Positions 6,770 to 13,246 of a stretch of 13,246 bases of DNA are shown here, piece after piece. Made by a program: the position numbers and the translations under genes. The notes beneath the pieces are model-generated. The model worked only from the letters and a program-made list of their open reading frames with translations. It did not search any database and was not told the DNA's origin. This DNA is from FW021-bin31 sp964478125 (GTDB lineage: Bacteria > Bacteroidota > Bacteroidia > Chitinophagales > Chitinophagaceae): assembly GCA_964478125.1 (NCBI GenBank), contig CAYZGR010000075.1:1-13246 (forward strand). Reading direction: 5' to 3'. Position 1 is the first letter of the stretch; each line of letters starts with the position of its first letter.

Positions 6770-7634
6770 ATTTCATGGATTCCGGAAAATCGAGATAAGA
6801 CTGCATCATGGGATTGATGTCTCGATAAAATTTAGATGGCCCGACGAACAGCTTGTTTCTGAAATCCCGTGCAAGATGCGCTACATCATAATATCCTGCT
6901 TCAAAAGCAATATGCGGCAGGCTGGTTCCCGGGTTGCTTCTCAGTAGCTCCAGGGCAAACAGGATCTGCCACAGCTTGGCATAAGCCTGGGGGGATAGAC
7001 CTACTTTCTGTAGAAACTGGCGGTGAAGGGTACGTTCGCTCATGTAAAATTCAGCTGCCAATTTTTTTACCTGAATAATTCCTTTTTTACTTATGATTTT
7101 ATTGACGGCATGATAAACAGGATCGCGGTGATAAACCGACTTATCTGGCAAATATTTATTAAAAAATCTAATCAGGACGGGATGGTCAAGGTCCCGAATA
7201 GGATCATTTGCCTCCAGGTTTCGCAGCTGTATCCCGTCCTTATCAAAAAGATGGCTTAACCTTACCTGCCGGTCCGTAAGTTCGTACATTGGTATTTTTA
7301 GGAAATGATATCCAATAACAGGATGAACCTTCATGGCATATCCGCCGCCGTCGCCCTGCTGCGCTGTTGTCAGAGATCCTTCGGACAGCAGTCCTGTAAT
7401 GTATAGGTGGTTGGCCTTGCCGGGGGAGCGGTTGTAATTCAAAAACCGGCAACTAAAGTCCTCCCCAAAGAAAAGATTAAAGATCAAATGCCCCGTAGGT
7501 GGAAAGATCAACCTCACTTTATCTTTAAAAGAGGTCGTCACTTTTTCATACGAAAAGGTGTAATCCCGCACGACCTTGAATTGTGGGCGGATGGCTATTT
7601 CAGGAGGTGAGGCGGAGGTTAAAGTGGACTGCAT
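6768..7634 (-). CDS. AraC-type transcriptional regulator, divergent from icmF
   Basis: A DNA-binding regulator of 288 aa from the chosen ATG at 7634. A GTG at 7670 would add 12 residues (starting MGESKKG), but ATG is the commoner start and neither has a clear Shine-Dalgarno. The N-terminal ~175 residues resemble the sensor domains found in Bacteroidetes AraC proteins (FPPTGHLIFNLFFGEDF, then HLYITGLLSEG). The C-terminal AraC domain has HTH1 at about 185-207 (VKKLAAEFYMSERTLHRQF) and HTH2 at about 236-259 (SLPHIAFEAGYYDVAHLARDF), then GPSKFYRD. It is divergent from icmF across about 230 bp, so it may regulate icmF or itself; that is inference. Its stop codon falls within the right copy of the 23-bp repeat. 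Confidence 0.85.
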   Translation of the reverse strand: MQSTLTSASPPEIAIRPQFKVVRDYTFSYEKVTTSFKDKVRLIFPPTGHLIFNLFFGEDFSCRFLNYNRSPGKANHLYITGLLSEGSLTTAQQGDGGGYAMKVHPVIGYHFLKIPMYELTDRQVRLSHLFDKDGIQLRNLEANDPIRDLDHPVLIRFFNKYLPDKSVYHRDPVYHAVNKIISKKGIIQVKKLAAEFYMSERTLHRQFLQKVGLSPQAYAKLWQILFALELLRSNPGTSLPHIAFEAGYYDVAHLARDFRNKLFVGPSKFYRDINPMMQSYLDFPESMK

Positions 7635-7698
7635 TTTGTTACATTTTAAACCCTTTTTGCTTTCCCCCACAAGATAAGAATAATTTAAATTGTATATA

Positions 7699-7704
7699 TA
7701 TAAT
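7699..7704 (+). promoter_or_regulatory. Candidate -10/-7 box for icmF
   Basis: TATAAT followed by TTGGGG in an AT-rich tract. It also approximates the Bacteroidetes TAnnTTTG box with one extra spacer base (TATAATTTG). A start site near 7710 would put the leader stem at the 5' end of the mRNA. No convincing -33 element was found. Confidence 0.35.
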
Positions 7705-7706
7705 TT

Positions 7707-7783
7707 GGGGAAGCCAACCGAAGCCTAACACCGGTTGCATTATTGCCGGAGTAGCTGCACGCATCCTTTAGGGTGGCTTCTCC
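7707..7783 (+). promoter_or_regulatory. Structured 5' leader upstream of icmF
   Basis: GGGGAAGCCA (7707-7716) can pair with TGGCTTCTCC (7774-7783) over 10 bp with one G-U pair. Inside is a smaller hairpin, AACCG (7716-7720) with CGGTT (7732-7736), sharing one base with the outer arm. The layout of a closing stem around further helices, just after a TATAAT box and before the gene, suggests a cis-acting RNA. I see no B12 box or other riboswitch core I can name, so the ligand, if any, is unknown. Confidence 0.35.
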
Positions 7784-7810
7784 TAACCATTCTTTACCAG
7801 CATCCTTTAG
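7761..7810. repeat. 11-bp direct repeat in the icmF leader
   Basis: GCATCCTTTAG occurs exactly at 7761-7771 and 7800-7810, 39 bp apart and 54-103 bp before the icmF start. Paired sites of this kind can be regulator half-sites, but no regulator is known for them. Confidence 0.4.
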
Positions 7811-7863
7811 CAATGATAATCTTTGTAACTTGCAGGTACGTTTGGTAACCATAAAGGTAAGAA

Positions 7864-10800
7864 ATGTCGTATTCCCGGGCCAACCCTGTTCGAATTGTTA
7901 CGGCTGCATCGCTTTTTGACGGCCACGATGCGGCTATTAATATTATGCGTCGCATCATGCAATCCCAGGGAGCGGAAGTGATTCATCTGGGACATAACCG
8001 CTCCGCGGAAGATATTGTAGAAGCAGCCATAGCAGAAGATGTACAGAGCATTGCTATCAGCTCCTATCAGGGTGGGCACATGGAGTTCTTTGAATACATC
8101 TATGACCTCTTACAAAAAAAGGAAGGGGGGCATATAAAAATATTTGGCGGGGGAGGAGGGACCATCCTTCCGGAAGAGATCAGGGAGCTGCAAGCCTATG
8201 GGATTTCCCGTATTTATTCGCCTGATGACGGTAGAAAAATGGGATTAGCGGGAATGATTGAGGAGGTGATAAAAGAATCCGATTTCCAGACTCCGGTTAA
8301 TGTAGGAAAAATAAAAAAAGAACTCCCGCAAAAAAGGACCGGGGCGGTAGCCTCTGCTATTACGTTATTGGAGAACGGTCTGCCTGGGCAAGACAGCCTG
8401 CTCAAATGGATGAAAGGGAAAAAGCGGAAAAGCATTGTACTCGGGATCACCGGCGTGGGCGGGTCGGGTAAATCTACCGTCACAGACGAATTGATACGCA
8501 GATTTGTCCAACAGGAAAAAGAGAAAACGGTTGCGGTTATATGCGTGGATCCTTCGCGAAAGAAGACCGGCGGCGCCCTGCTGGGCGATCGCATCCGCAT
8601 GAATATACTTCCTCATTCCCGTGTTTATATGCGGTCCATGGCCACTCGTAACAGCGATAAAGCCCTGAGCACTTTCGTTCCCGAAGCATTGGATGTTTGC
8701 CGGGTGGCAGGCTATGATCTGATCATCCTGGAAAGTTCGGGAGTGGGGCAGGCGGATACCGCCATTATAGATCATTGCGATCTTTCCCTTTACGTGATGA
8801 CCCCCGAATATGGCGCGGCCACCCAGCTCGAAAAGATCAACATGATAGATTATGCGGACCTGATCGCGGTCAACAAATTTGATAAAAAAGGCGCCTGGGA
8901 TGCTTTGCGCGATATTAAAAAACAGTACAAGAGGAATCATCAATTATGGGAGGCTAAAAAGGAAGACCTGCCGGTAATAGGGACGATAGCTTCCCAGTTT
9001 AATGACGAAGGCGTCAATGATCTTTTTGCCTTATTATTAAAAAAACTTGAAAAAAAAGGGTTGGCCGCCGGAGATGAAAAGCGACAACTCCTATCGGTCC
9101 ATACCAACACCATCAATCATTCGCAGATCATTCCCCCCGCACGCGTTCGTTATCTGGCGGAGATCGTGGAAACTATTCAGGAAAAGCAGCAATGGGAAAG
9201 CCGGCAGATCCAAATTGCACGACAGTTGTCTCAGGCACGCGGGGTGATGGCTTTCTGTAAAGAAAATGAAAAAGGAGCCCTGAAGCGGCTGATAGAAGAT
9301 AAAGAAAAAGAACTGGATCCGGAATGCTTGAGGATGCTTCGGGATTGGGAAGAGACAAAGAAAACATACCATGCAGACTTCCTGGAATATGAAGTCAGAG
9401 GTCAAAAGATCAGGCAGCCTTTATTTGTAGAAAGTCTTTCTCAAACGCGGATCCCAAAGATCGCTTTGCCTAAATATACGGATGCGGGAGATATACTGTA
9501 TTGGTTGTTCAAAGAGAACCTGCCGGGGCGATTTCCTTTCACTGCCGGCGTTTATCCCTTGAAACGGCAGACTGAAGACCCTACCCGCATGTTCGCGGGA
9601 GAAGGCGGACCGGAACGAACCAACAGACGGTTCCATTACATTTCCAGTGACCAGTCGGCCAAAAGATTGTCCACCGCCTTCGATAGCGTTACCCTTTATG
9701 GGCACGATCCGGCTACGCGGCCGGACATTTATGGTAAGATTGGGAATGCCGGCGTAAGTGTGGCTACCGTTGATGATGCAAAAAAATTATATAGCGGCTT
9801 TGACCTTTGTCATCCGGGCACATCGGTCAGCATGACCATTAACGGACCGGCACCCGTCTTACTGGCTTTTTTTCTAAATGCGGCTATTGATCAACAATGC
9901 GAAAAATATATTGAAGAGAAAAATATATGGCCGGAGATCGCGCAAAAGATCAAGAAGAAGTATAAGGACACGCCACCTCCCCGGTACGACGGCAAACTCC
10001 CGGATGGCAATAATGGCCTGGGTCTGCGATTATTGGGTGTCTCAGGAGACGAAGTACTGGATCCGGAAGTATATGAAAAGATAAAAACAGATACCCTGCA
10101 AGTCGTTCGCGGAACGCTACAGGCAGATATCTTAAAAGAGGATCAGGCGCAAAACACCTGTATTTATTCTACTGAATTTTCGCTGAAAATGATGGGAGAC
10201 GTAGAGGCTTATTTTATCCAAAATGAGGTACGCAATTTCTATTCCGTCAGTATTTCGGGTTACCATATTGCCGAGGCCGGGGCCAACCCGATCACTCAGC
10301 TGGCTTTTACGCTGGCCAATGGCTTCACCTACGTGGAATATTACCTGAGCAGGGGAATGGACATCAATGATTTCGTACCCCATCTTTCGTTCTTTTTTAG
10401 CAATGGAATGGATGCAGAATATGCAGTGATCGGCAGGGTAGCCCGAAGGATATGGGCCCGTGCAATGAAATATAAATATGGAGCCGATGAACGATCTCAA
10501 AAGCTGAAATATCACATTCAAACCAGCGGGCGGAGCCTGCATGCCCAGGAGATCTCCTTTAACGATATCCGGACGACCCTGCAGGCCCTGTATGCGGTAT
10601 ACGATCATTGCAACTCTCTTCACACCAACGCGTATGATGAAGCCATCACCACGCCTACCGAAGAGAGCGTGCGACGGGCAATAGCCATACAGTTGATCAT
10701 CAACCGGGAACTGGGAACCGCCAAAAATGAAAATCCCAACCAGGGTTCCTTTCTGATAGAAGAACTGACCGATCTGGTAGAAGAGGCTGTTTTAGCAGAA

Positions 10801-11208
10801 TTTAACCGGATTTCCGATCGCGGAGGCGTGCTGGGGGCCATGGAACGCATGTACCAGCGTAATAAAATACAGGAAGAGAGCCTGTATTATGAATCCTTAA
10901 AGAATAAGGGAACCTTACCCATCATAGGAGTCAATACTTTTTTAAATAAAAAGGGGTCTCCCACTATTTTACCCAACGAAGTATTTCGTTCATCTGAGGA
11001 AGAAAAGCAACAACAAATAAAGAATCTAAAAACCTTTAAAGAAAGAAACCTTATCCGGAATAAGGAAATGTTGGATCGATTGCAAAAAGTGGCCGGGGAG
11101 AACAATAATATTTTTGCAGAATTGATGGAAACGGTTAAATATTGCAGTCTGGGAGAGATCACCAATGCCTTGTTTGAAGTAGGCGGTCAATACAGGAGAA
11201 GCATGTAA
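7864..11208 (+). CDS. icmF: Fused isobutyryl-CoA mutase/G-protein chaperone IcmF
   Basis: An adenosylcobalamin-dependent mutase interconverting isobutyryl-CoA and n-butyryl-CoA, with its G-protein chaperone in the same chain (cytoplasmic, 1114 aa, usual IcmF size). Domains: B12-binding ~10-140, with cobalt ligand His21 in DGHD and later SSYQGG and FGGGGG; MeaB-like GTPase ~185-420, with P-loop GVGGSGKST (197-205), ESSGVGQAD and NKFD (337-340); linker ~420-540; mutase barrel ~540-1114, with SISGYH (His801). Phe577 (TRMFAGEG) and Gln763 (EDQAQNT) sit where the methylmalonyl-CoA mutases have Tyr and Arg, which supports isobutyryl over methylmalonyl specificity. Some IcmF proteins also isomerise isovaleryl/pivalyl-CoA. 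The ATG at 7864 gives the expected N-terminus (VRIVTAASLFDGHDAA). The AraC-type gene is divergent upstream and a VirJ-like gene follows after 44 bp. Confidence 0.96.
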   Translation: MSYSRANPVRIVTAASLFDGHDAAINIMRRIMQSQGAEVIHLGHNRSAEDIVEAAIAEDVQSIAISSYQGGHMEFFEYIYDLLQKKEGGHIKIFGGGGGTILPEEIRELQAYGISRIYSPDDGRKMGLAGMIEEVIKESDFQTPVNVGKIKKELPQKRTGAVASAITLLENGLPGQDSLLKWMKGKKRKSIVLGITGVGGSGKSTVTDELIRRFVQQEKEKTVAVICVDPSRKKTGGALLGDRIRMNILPHSRVYMRSMATRNSDKALSTFVPEALDVCRVAGYDLIILESSGVGQADTAIIDHCDLSLYVMTPEYGAATQLEKINMIDYADLIAVNKFDKKGAWDALRDIKKQYKRNHQLWEAKKEDLPVIGTIASQFNDEGVNDLFALLLKKLEKKGLAAGDEKRQLLSVHTNTINHSQIIPPARVRYLAEIVETIQEKQQWESRQIQIARQLSQARGVMAFCKENEKGALKRLIEDKEKELDPECLRMLRDWEETKKTYHADFLEYEVRGQKIRQPLFVESLSQTRIPKIALPKYTDAGDILYWLFKENLPGRFPFTAGVYPLKRQTEDPTRMFAGEGGPERTNRRFHYISSDQSAKRLSTAFDSVTLYGHDPATRPDIYGKIGNAGVSVATVDDAKKLYSGFDLCHPGTSVSMTINGPAPVLLAFFLNAAIDQQCEKYIEEKNIWPEIAQKIKKKYKDTPPPRYDGKLPDGNNGLGLRLLGVSGDEVLDPEVYEKIKTDTLQVVRGTLQADILKEDQAQNTCIYSTEFSLKMMGDVEAYFIQNEVRNFYSVSISGYHIAEAGANPITQLAFTLANGFTYVEYYLSRGMDINDFVPHLSFFFSNGMDAEYAVIGRVARRIWARAMKYKYGADERSQKLKYHIQTSGRSLHAQEISFNDIRTTLQALYAVYDHCNSLHTNAYDEAITTPTEESVRRAIAIQLIINRELGTAKNENPNQGSFLIEELTDLVEEAVLAEFNRISDRGGVLGAMERMYQRNKIQEESLYYESLKNKGTLPIIGVNTFLNKKGSPTILPNEVFRSSEEEKQQQIKNLKTFKERNLIRNKEMLDRLQKVAGENNNIFAELMETVKYCSLGEITNALFEVGGQYRRSM

Positions 11209-11252
11209 CTTTGTGGGGGATAGAAACCTGACTCATTTTAAAAATTTAGGAG

Positions 11253-11951
11253 ATGCACAAAAGAATGGTCGCGGGCCTTTGGGCCGTTCTGGTATTCATA
11301 AGTAGCGTACAAGGTATACGAGCACAAAGCAGAAATAAATTACCTGTCGTCGTATTACCTGCAAAGTCTGACGACAACCTGCCCATGGTTTTATTAATTA
11401 CCGGAGACGGCGGCTGGAAGGGATTTACGCCCATGTTGTCTAAGCAATTCGTGGCTGAAGCCATACCGGTGGTAGCCCTAAATGCATTGCACTATTTCTG
11501 GAAGAGGAAGACGCCGGGGGAGACCGCTTCTACAGCAAAAAAGCTCTTAGACGATTATTTAGAAAGATGGCATCGAACAAAATTCATTCTGGTGGGGTAT
11601 TCTTTCGGAGCAGATGTAATGCCATTTATATTCAACAGACTGCCTCCTTCACTAAAGCAAAAATGTATGGGAATGGCCTTGTTTTCTCCAGGAAAATATT
11701 CCGATTTTGAAGTACATATTTCACAAATGATGGGCAGGCATAAAAAGTGGAGATACAATGTAGCAAAGGAGATTGAAGCCATGAAACCGGTCCGGGTATT
11801 GTATTTTTTTGGAAAAAAGGAGGATACCTGGTTTCCTAAAGAAATTTTGAATAAACCGGGTTGGCAGGTGTATTACTTACCCGGCGGACATCATTATGAA
11901 ATAAAGAATACGAATTTGGGAAAACAAGTATATGATGAATTAAGATCATGA
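11253..11951 (+). CDS. VirJ/AcvB-family exported hydrolase
   Basis: An alpha/beta-hydrolase of the VirJ family. Characterised AcvB/VirJ relatives are periplasmic and hydrolyse lysyl-phosphatidylglycerol. A signal peptide covers about residues 1-24 (MHKRM..., cleaved near RA-Q). Family blocks are LPVVVLPA, LLITGDGGWKGF (~47-58), ALHYFWKRKTP, the nucleophile motif GYSFGAD with Ser117, FNRLP, and PGGHHYEI with His213/His214 as catalytic candidates. At 232 aa it is a single VirJ domain, unlike the double-domain AcvB. AGGAG abuts the chosen ATG; the next Met (11265) has better ribosome-site spacing but loses the HKR signal start. It is 44 bp after icmF on the same strand, possibly co-transcribed, though the two functions are not obviously linked. 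No lysyl-PG synthase gene is in the window. Confidence 0.85.
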   Translation: MHKRMVAGLWAVLVFISSVQGIRAQSRNKLPVVVLPAKSDDNLPMVLLITGDGGWKGFTPMLSKQFVAEAIPVVALNALHYFWKRKTPGETASTAKKLLDDYLERWHRTKFILVGYSFGADVMPFIFNRLPPSLKQKCMGMALFSPGKYSDFEVHISQMMGRHKKWRYNVAKEIEAMKPVRVLYFFGKKEDTWFPKEILNKPGWQVYYLPGGHHYEIKNTNLGKQVYDELRS

Positions 11952-12178
11952 GAAATACATCCCATCGAAAAAACAAATAGCAAAAGGCAAATTTCAGATA
12001 AATCTCAGGAATTAAAATATCAAATATACAAACTCCACTCGTACCTATTCCGGCAGAGGGTTCAAAGTCCGGGGTTTAGAAATGTACCATAGCATATGAG
12101 CTTTCAATAACAGCTCGTTAATTCCTACTATTTATGTTCATAACTAAAATATTAATAGTTAAAAATAATCATACTTTC

Positions 12179-12487
12179 TTAAGTAACCTGAAGCCCAATG
12201 CCGATGGAGGCTATACCATTCCTTCCAGAAAAGTTCACATACTTATAAGTAGCATAATGCAGTAAAAGCTCTATCCGACTGCAGAATTGAAATCACTACC
12301 GGCCCGGCTGCTACAGAGAAGGTGTTTTTGAAAGTTTCGTTTTTAACGTAGTCTCCCCGATAAAACCATATTGATAGGAAGCCTCGAGCCACTATGTTTA
12401 CTGTTTTATCTGCCGGCAGGATATAGTATCTTAAAAACGGGCCGAATTAAAAATGACTTCGTGTACATGTTTTTCATAAGAATTAAA
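12179..12487 (-). pseudogene. Truncated, frameshifted outer-membrane beta-barrel gene
   Basis: Minus-strand reading recovers the C-terminal ~100 residues of a Bacteroidetes outer-membrane beta-barrel protein in three pieces. One frame (12487 to ~12434) reads YEKHVHEVIFNSARF. A shifted frame (~12434 to ~12267) reads FLRYYILPADKT ... RGDYVKNETFKNTF and SVAAGPVVISILQSDRA. The first frame then resumes (~12271 to 12179) with ELLLHYATYKYVNF and the barrel-like end NGIASIGIGLQVT-stop. The first and third pieces are in the same register, so the two indels compensate. The N-terminal half and signal peptide are absent: a stop at 12494-12496 closes the frame before any start. The alternating aromatic pattern and Gly-rich last strand support the family. 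It lies just downstream of the lipocalin-like lipoprotein gene. Confidence 0.7.
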
Positions 12488-12504
12488 TTTATTTTATTTA
12501 TTAT

Positions 12505-12990
12505 TTAATCGGCCCTTGAATAAATATAATACATAGGATCAGAGGCATAGTCTTCCAGAATCAATGAATCATTTTTAATCCTATCTACGATATATGCTAA
12601 GGGAAAGGCATAACCGGGGCTATAATGGTAGGTTAACAGATAGGTGGTCTGATTAGACGGATATTCAGCTTTTTTCCAATAGATCAACGTGTCTGTAACG
12701 ATACCCAGAGAATCACTTTGAAAAATTATTTTTTTCCCGGTTATGGTCATATAGAGAGGATGTTTTACAGACCCTGCAAAAACACAGGTGCCGCAATATC
12801 CACCTTTTGCATAAACAAATTTCCATGTGCCTTTAATGTATGCCTTTATAACCCTCAAAGGCTTGTTGTATAGGGTTATCGTATGTAAAGAAGTATCTAT
12901 TTTAGGCTCATTCTTTTCGCAGGCACTTAAGAAAAAACCGTTAAATATAATAACCAATAGGAAAAAATATATGTGAAAACCGGCTTTCAT
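12505..12990 (-). CDS. Lipocalin-like lipoprotein
   Basis: A small outer- or inner-membrane-anchored lipoprotein of 161 aa, function unknown. A hydrophobic signal (residues 6-20) ends in the lipobox LSAC with Cys24, followed by EKNEP. The rest is beta-rich: an opening GTWKFVYAKGG (~54-64), a Cys pair in GYCGTC, repeated strands (YMTITGKKIIFQSD, TDTLIYW, YLLTYHY), then DSLILEDYASDP and the ending YYIYSR. The GTW...L.L.D...Y.Y.R pattern resembles lipocalin-like domains common in Bacteroidetes lipoproteins, though this is a weak pattern match. It has no tight neighbours; the frameshifted barrel remnant follows it on the same strand after a short AT-rich gap. Confidence 0.75.
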   Translation of the reverse strand: MKAGFHIYFFLLVIIFNGFFLSACEKNEPKIDTSLHTITLYNKPLRVIKAYIKGTWKFVYAKGGYCGTCVFAGSVKHPLYMTITGKKIIFQSDSLGIVTDTLIYWKKAEYPSNQTTYLLTYHYSPGYAFPLAYIVDRIKNDSLILEDYASDPMYYIYSRAD

Positions 12991-13070
12991 AATATAACAA
13001 CATTTAAAAGCGAGAAAAGTATACCAGTAACCTCAATTTCTAATTTTATCCATCCTTGATATCGTTGAGG

Positions 13071-13140
13071 CGGCTTTCTGCAGGGCGGGCTTTCACCACT
13101 ATCGTTTGTTCGAAGTTTACCCCGCCTTGCAGAACAGCCG
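13071..13140. repeat. Imperfect stem-loop (REP-like)
   Basis: Arms 13071-13089 (CGGCTTTCTGCAGGGCGGG) and 13121-13140 (CCCGCCTTGCAGAACAGCCG) are complementary apart from one bulge and one mismatch, around a 31-nt loop. No run of T follows on either strand. The same DNA has an open minus-strand frame (~13046-13162) without a start codon, so it could be a palindromic repeat inside a gene remnant. No other copy is in the window. Confidence 0.5.
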
Positions 13141-13246
13141 TTTGTTGACAGCTGTGTTTTATTCGTTACTTCCTATTTAACTTAATTTCAATTCCTTTTA
13201 AGGTAAAAGTTTAATAACAATCAGCTAATCTCTTTTATTCTTTTTT

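Noticed and set aside
7671..7863. Cobalamin riboswitch upstream of icmF
   Set aside because: The B12-box GCCACTG-type core is absent and the visible stems do not match that fold; only an unclassified leader is proposed.
8365..8943. 192-aa minus-strand ORF opposite icmF
   Set aside because: It lies wholly inside the clear icmF coding sequence, has no recognisable motif and follows from the codon pattern of the true gene; the same holds for 10132-10623 and 8214-8600.
12050..12085. tRNA T-arm-like GGTTCAAAGTCC and a short pairing CCGG stem
   Set aside because: No acceptor stem, D-arm or anticodon arm can be built around it, so it is not called a tRNA or attachment site.
11952..12178. Gene or terminator after the VirJ-like gene
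   Set aside because: No open frame of useful length and no GC-rich hairpin with a T-run; nothing supportable is seen in these 227 bp.
13071..13140. Integron attC site
   Set aside because: The stem is bulged like attC, but the conserved RYYYAAC and GTTRRRY core boxes are not present and there is no integrase or cassette array.

Overview
The window looks like chromosomal DNA of a Bacteroidota bacterium, probably of the Chitinophagia/Sphingobacteriia kind. This is an inference from AT-rich intergenic DNA, weak Shine-Dalgarno sequences, many Sec- or lipoprotein-exported proteins, a remnant of a Bacteroidetes-type outer-membrane beta-barrel protein, and protein sequences typical of the group. No transposase, integrase, rRNA, tRNA or CRISPR array is visible.

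Left block (1-5765, all minus strand). A compact co-directional run reads right to left: AraC-type regulator, secreted alpha/beta hydrolase, membrane S-methyltransferase of the MddA (methanethiol methyltransferase) type, secreted DUF1326 protein with an extra N-terminal domain, secreted amidohydrolase with a SnoaL-like tail, and the start of another exported protein cut by the window edge. Gaps are 30, 63, 11, 6 and 33 bp, so it is probably one operon led by its own regulator. The methyltransferase suggests thiol or volatile-sulfur chemistry, but the joint pathway is not known.

Middle (5766-7863). An AT-rich stretch holds a 115-aa hypothetical protein with a twin CX3C motif and a possible 40-aa ORF. 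An exact 23-bp direct repeat brackets it, and a nested inverted repeat lies just inside the left copy. A second AraC-type regulator (minus strand) follows, divergent from icmF. The gap before icmF contains a TATAAT box and a 10-bp long-range stem that together look like a structured mRNA leader.

Right block (7864-13246). The largest gene (plus strand) encodes IcmF, the fused B12-dependent isobutyryl-CoA mutase with built-in G-protein chaperone. It keeps the Phe and Gln expected for isobutyryl/butyryl-CoA specificity. A VirJ/AcvB-type exported hydrolase lies 44 bp downstream. Beyond it are a truncated, twice-frameshifted outer-membrane beta-barrel pseudogene (minus strand), a small lipocalin-like lipoprotein gene (minus strand), and a terminal intergenic stretch with an imperfect stem-loop.

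The clearest unexplained items are the repeat-bracketed small-gene cassette, the icmF leader, the MddA/DUF1326/amidohydrolase operon, and the pseudogene, which no simple ORF scan reveals.
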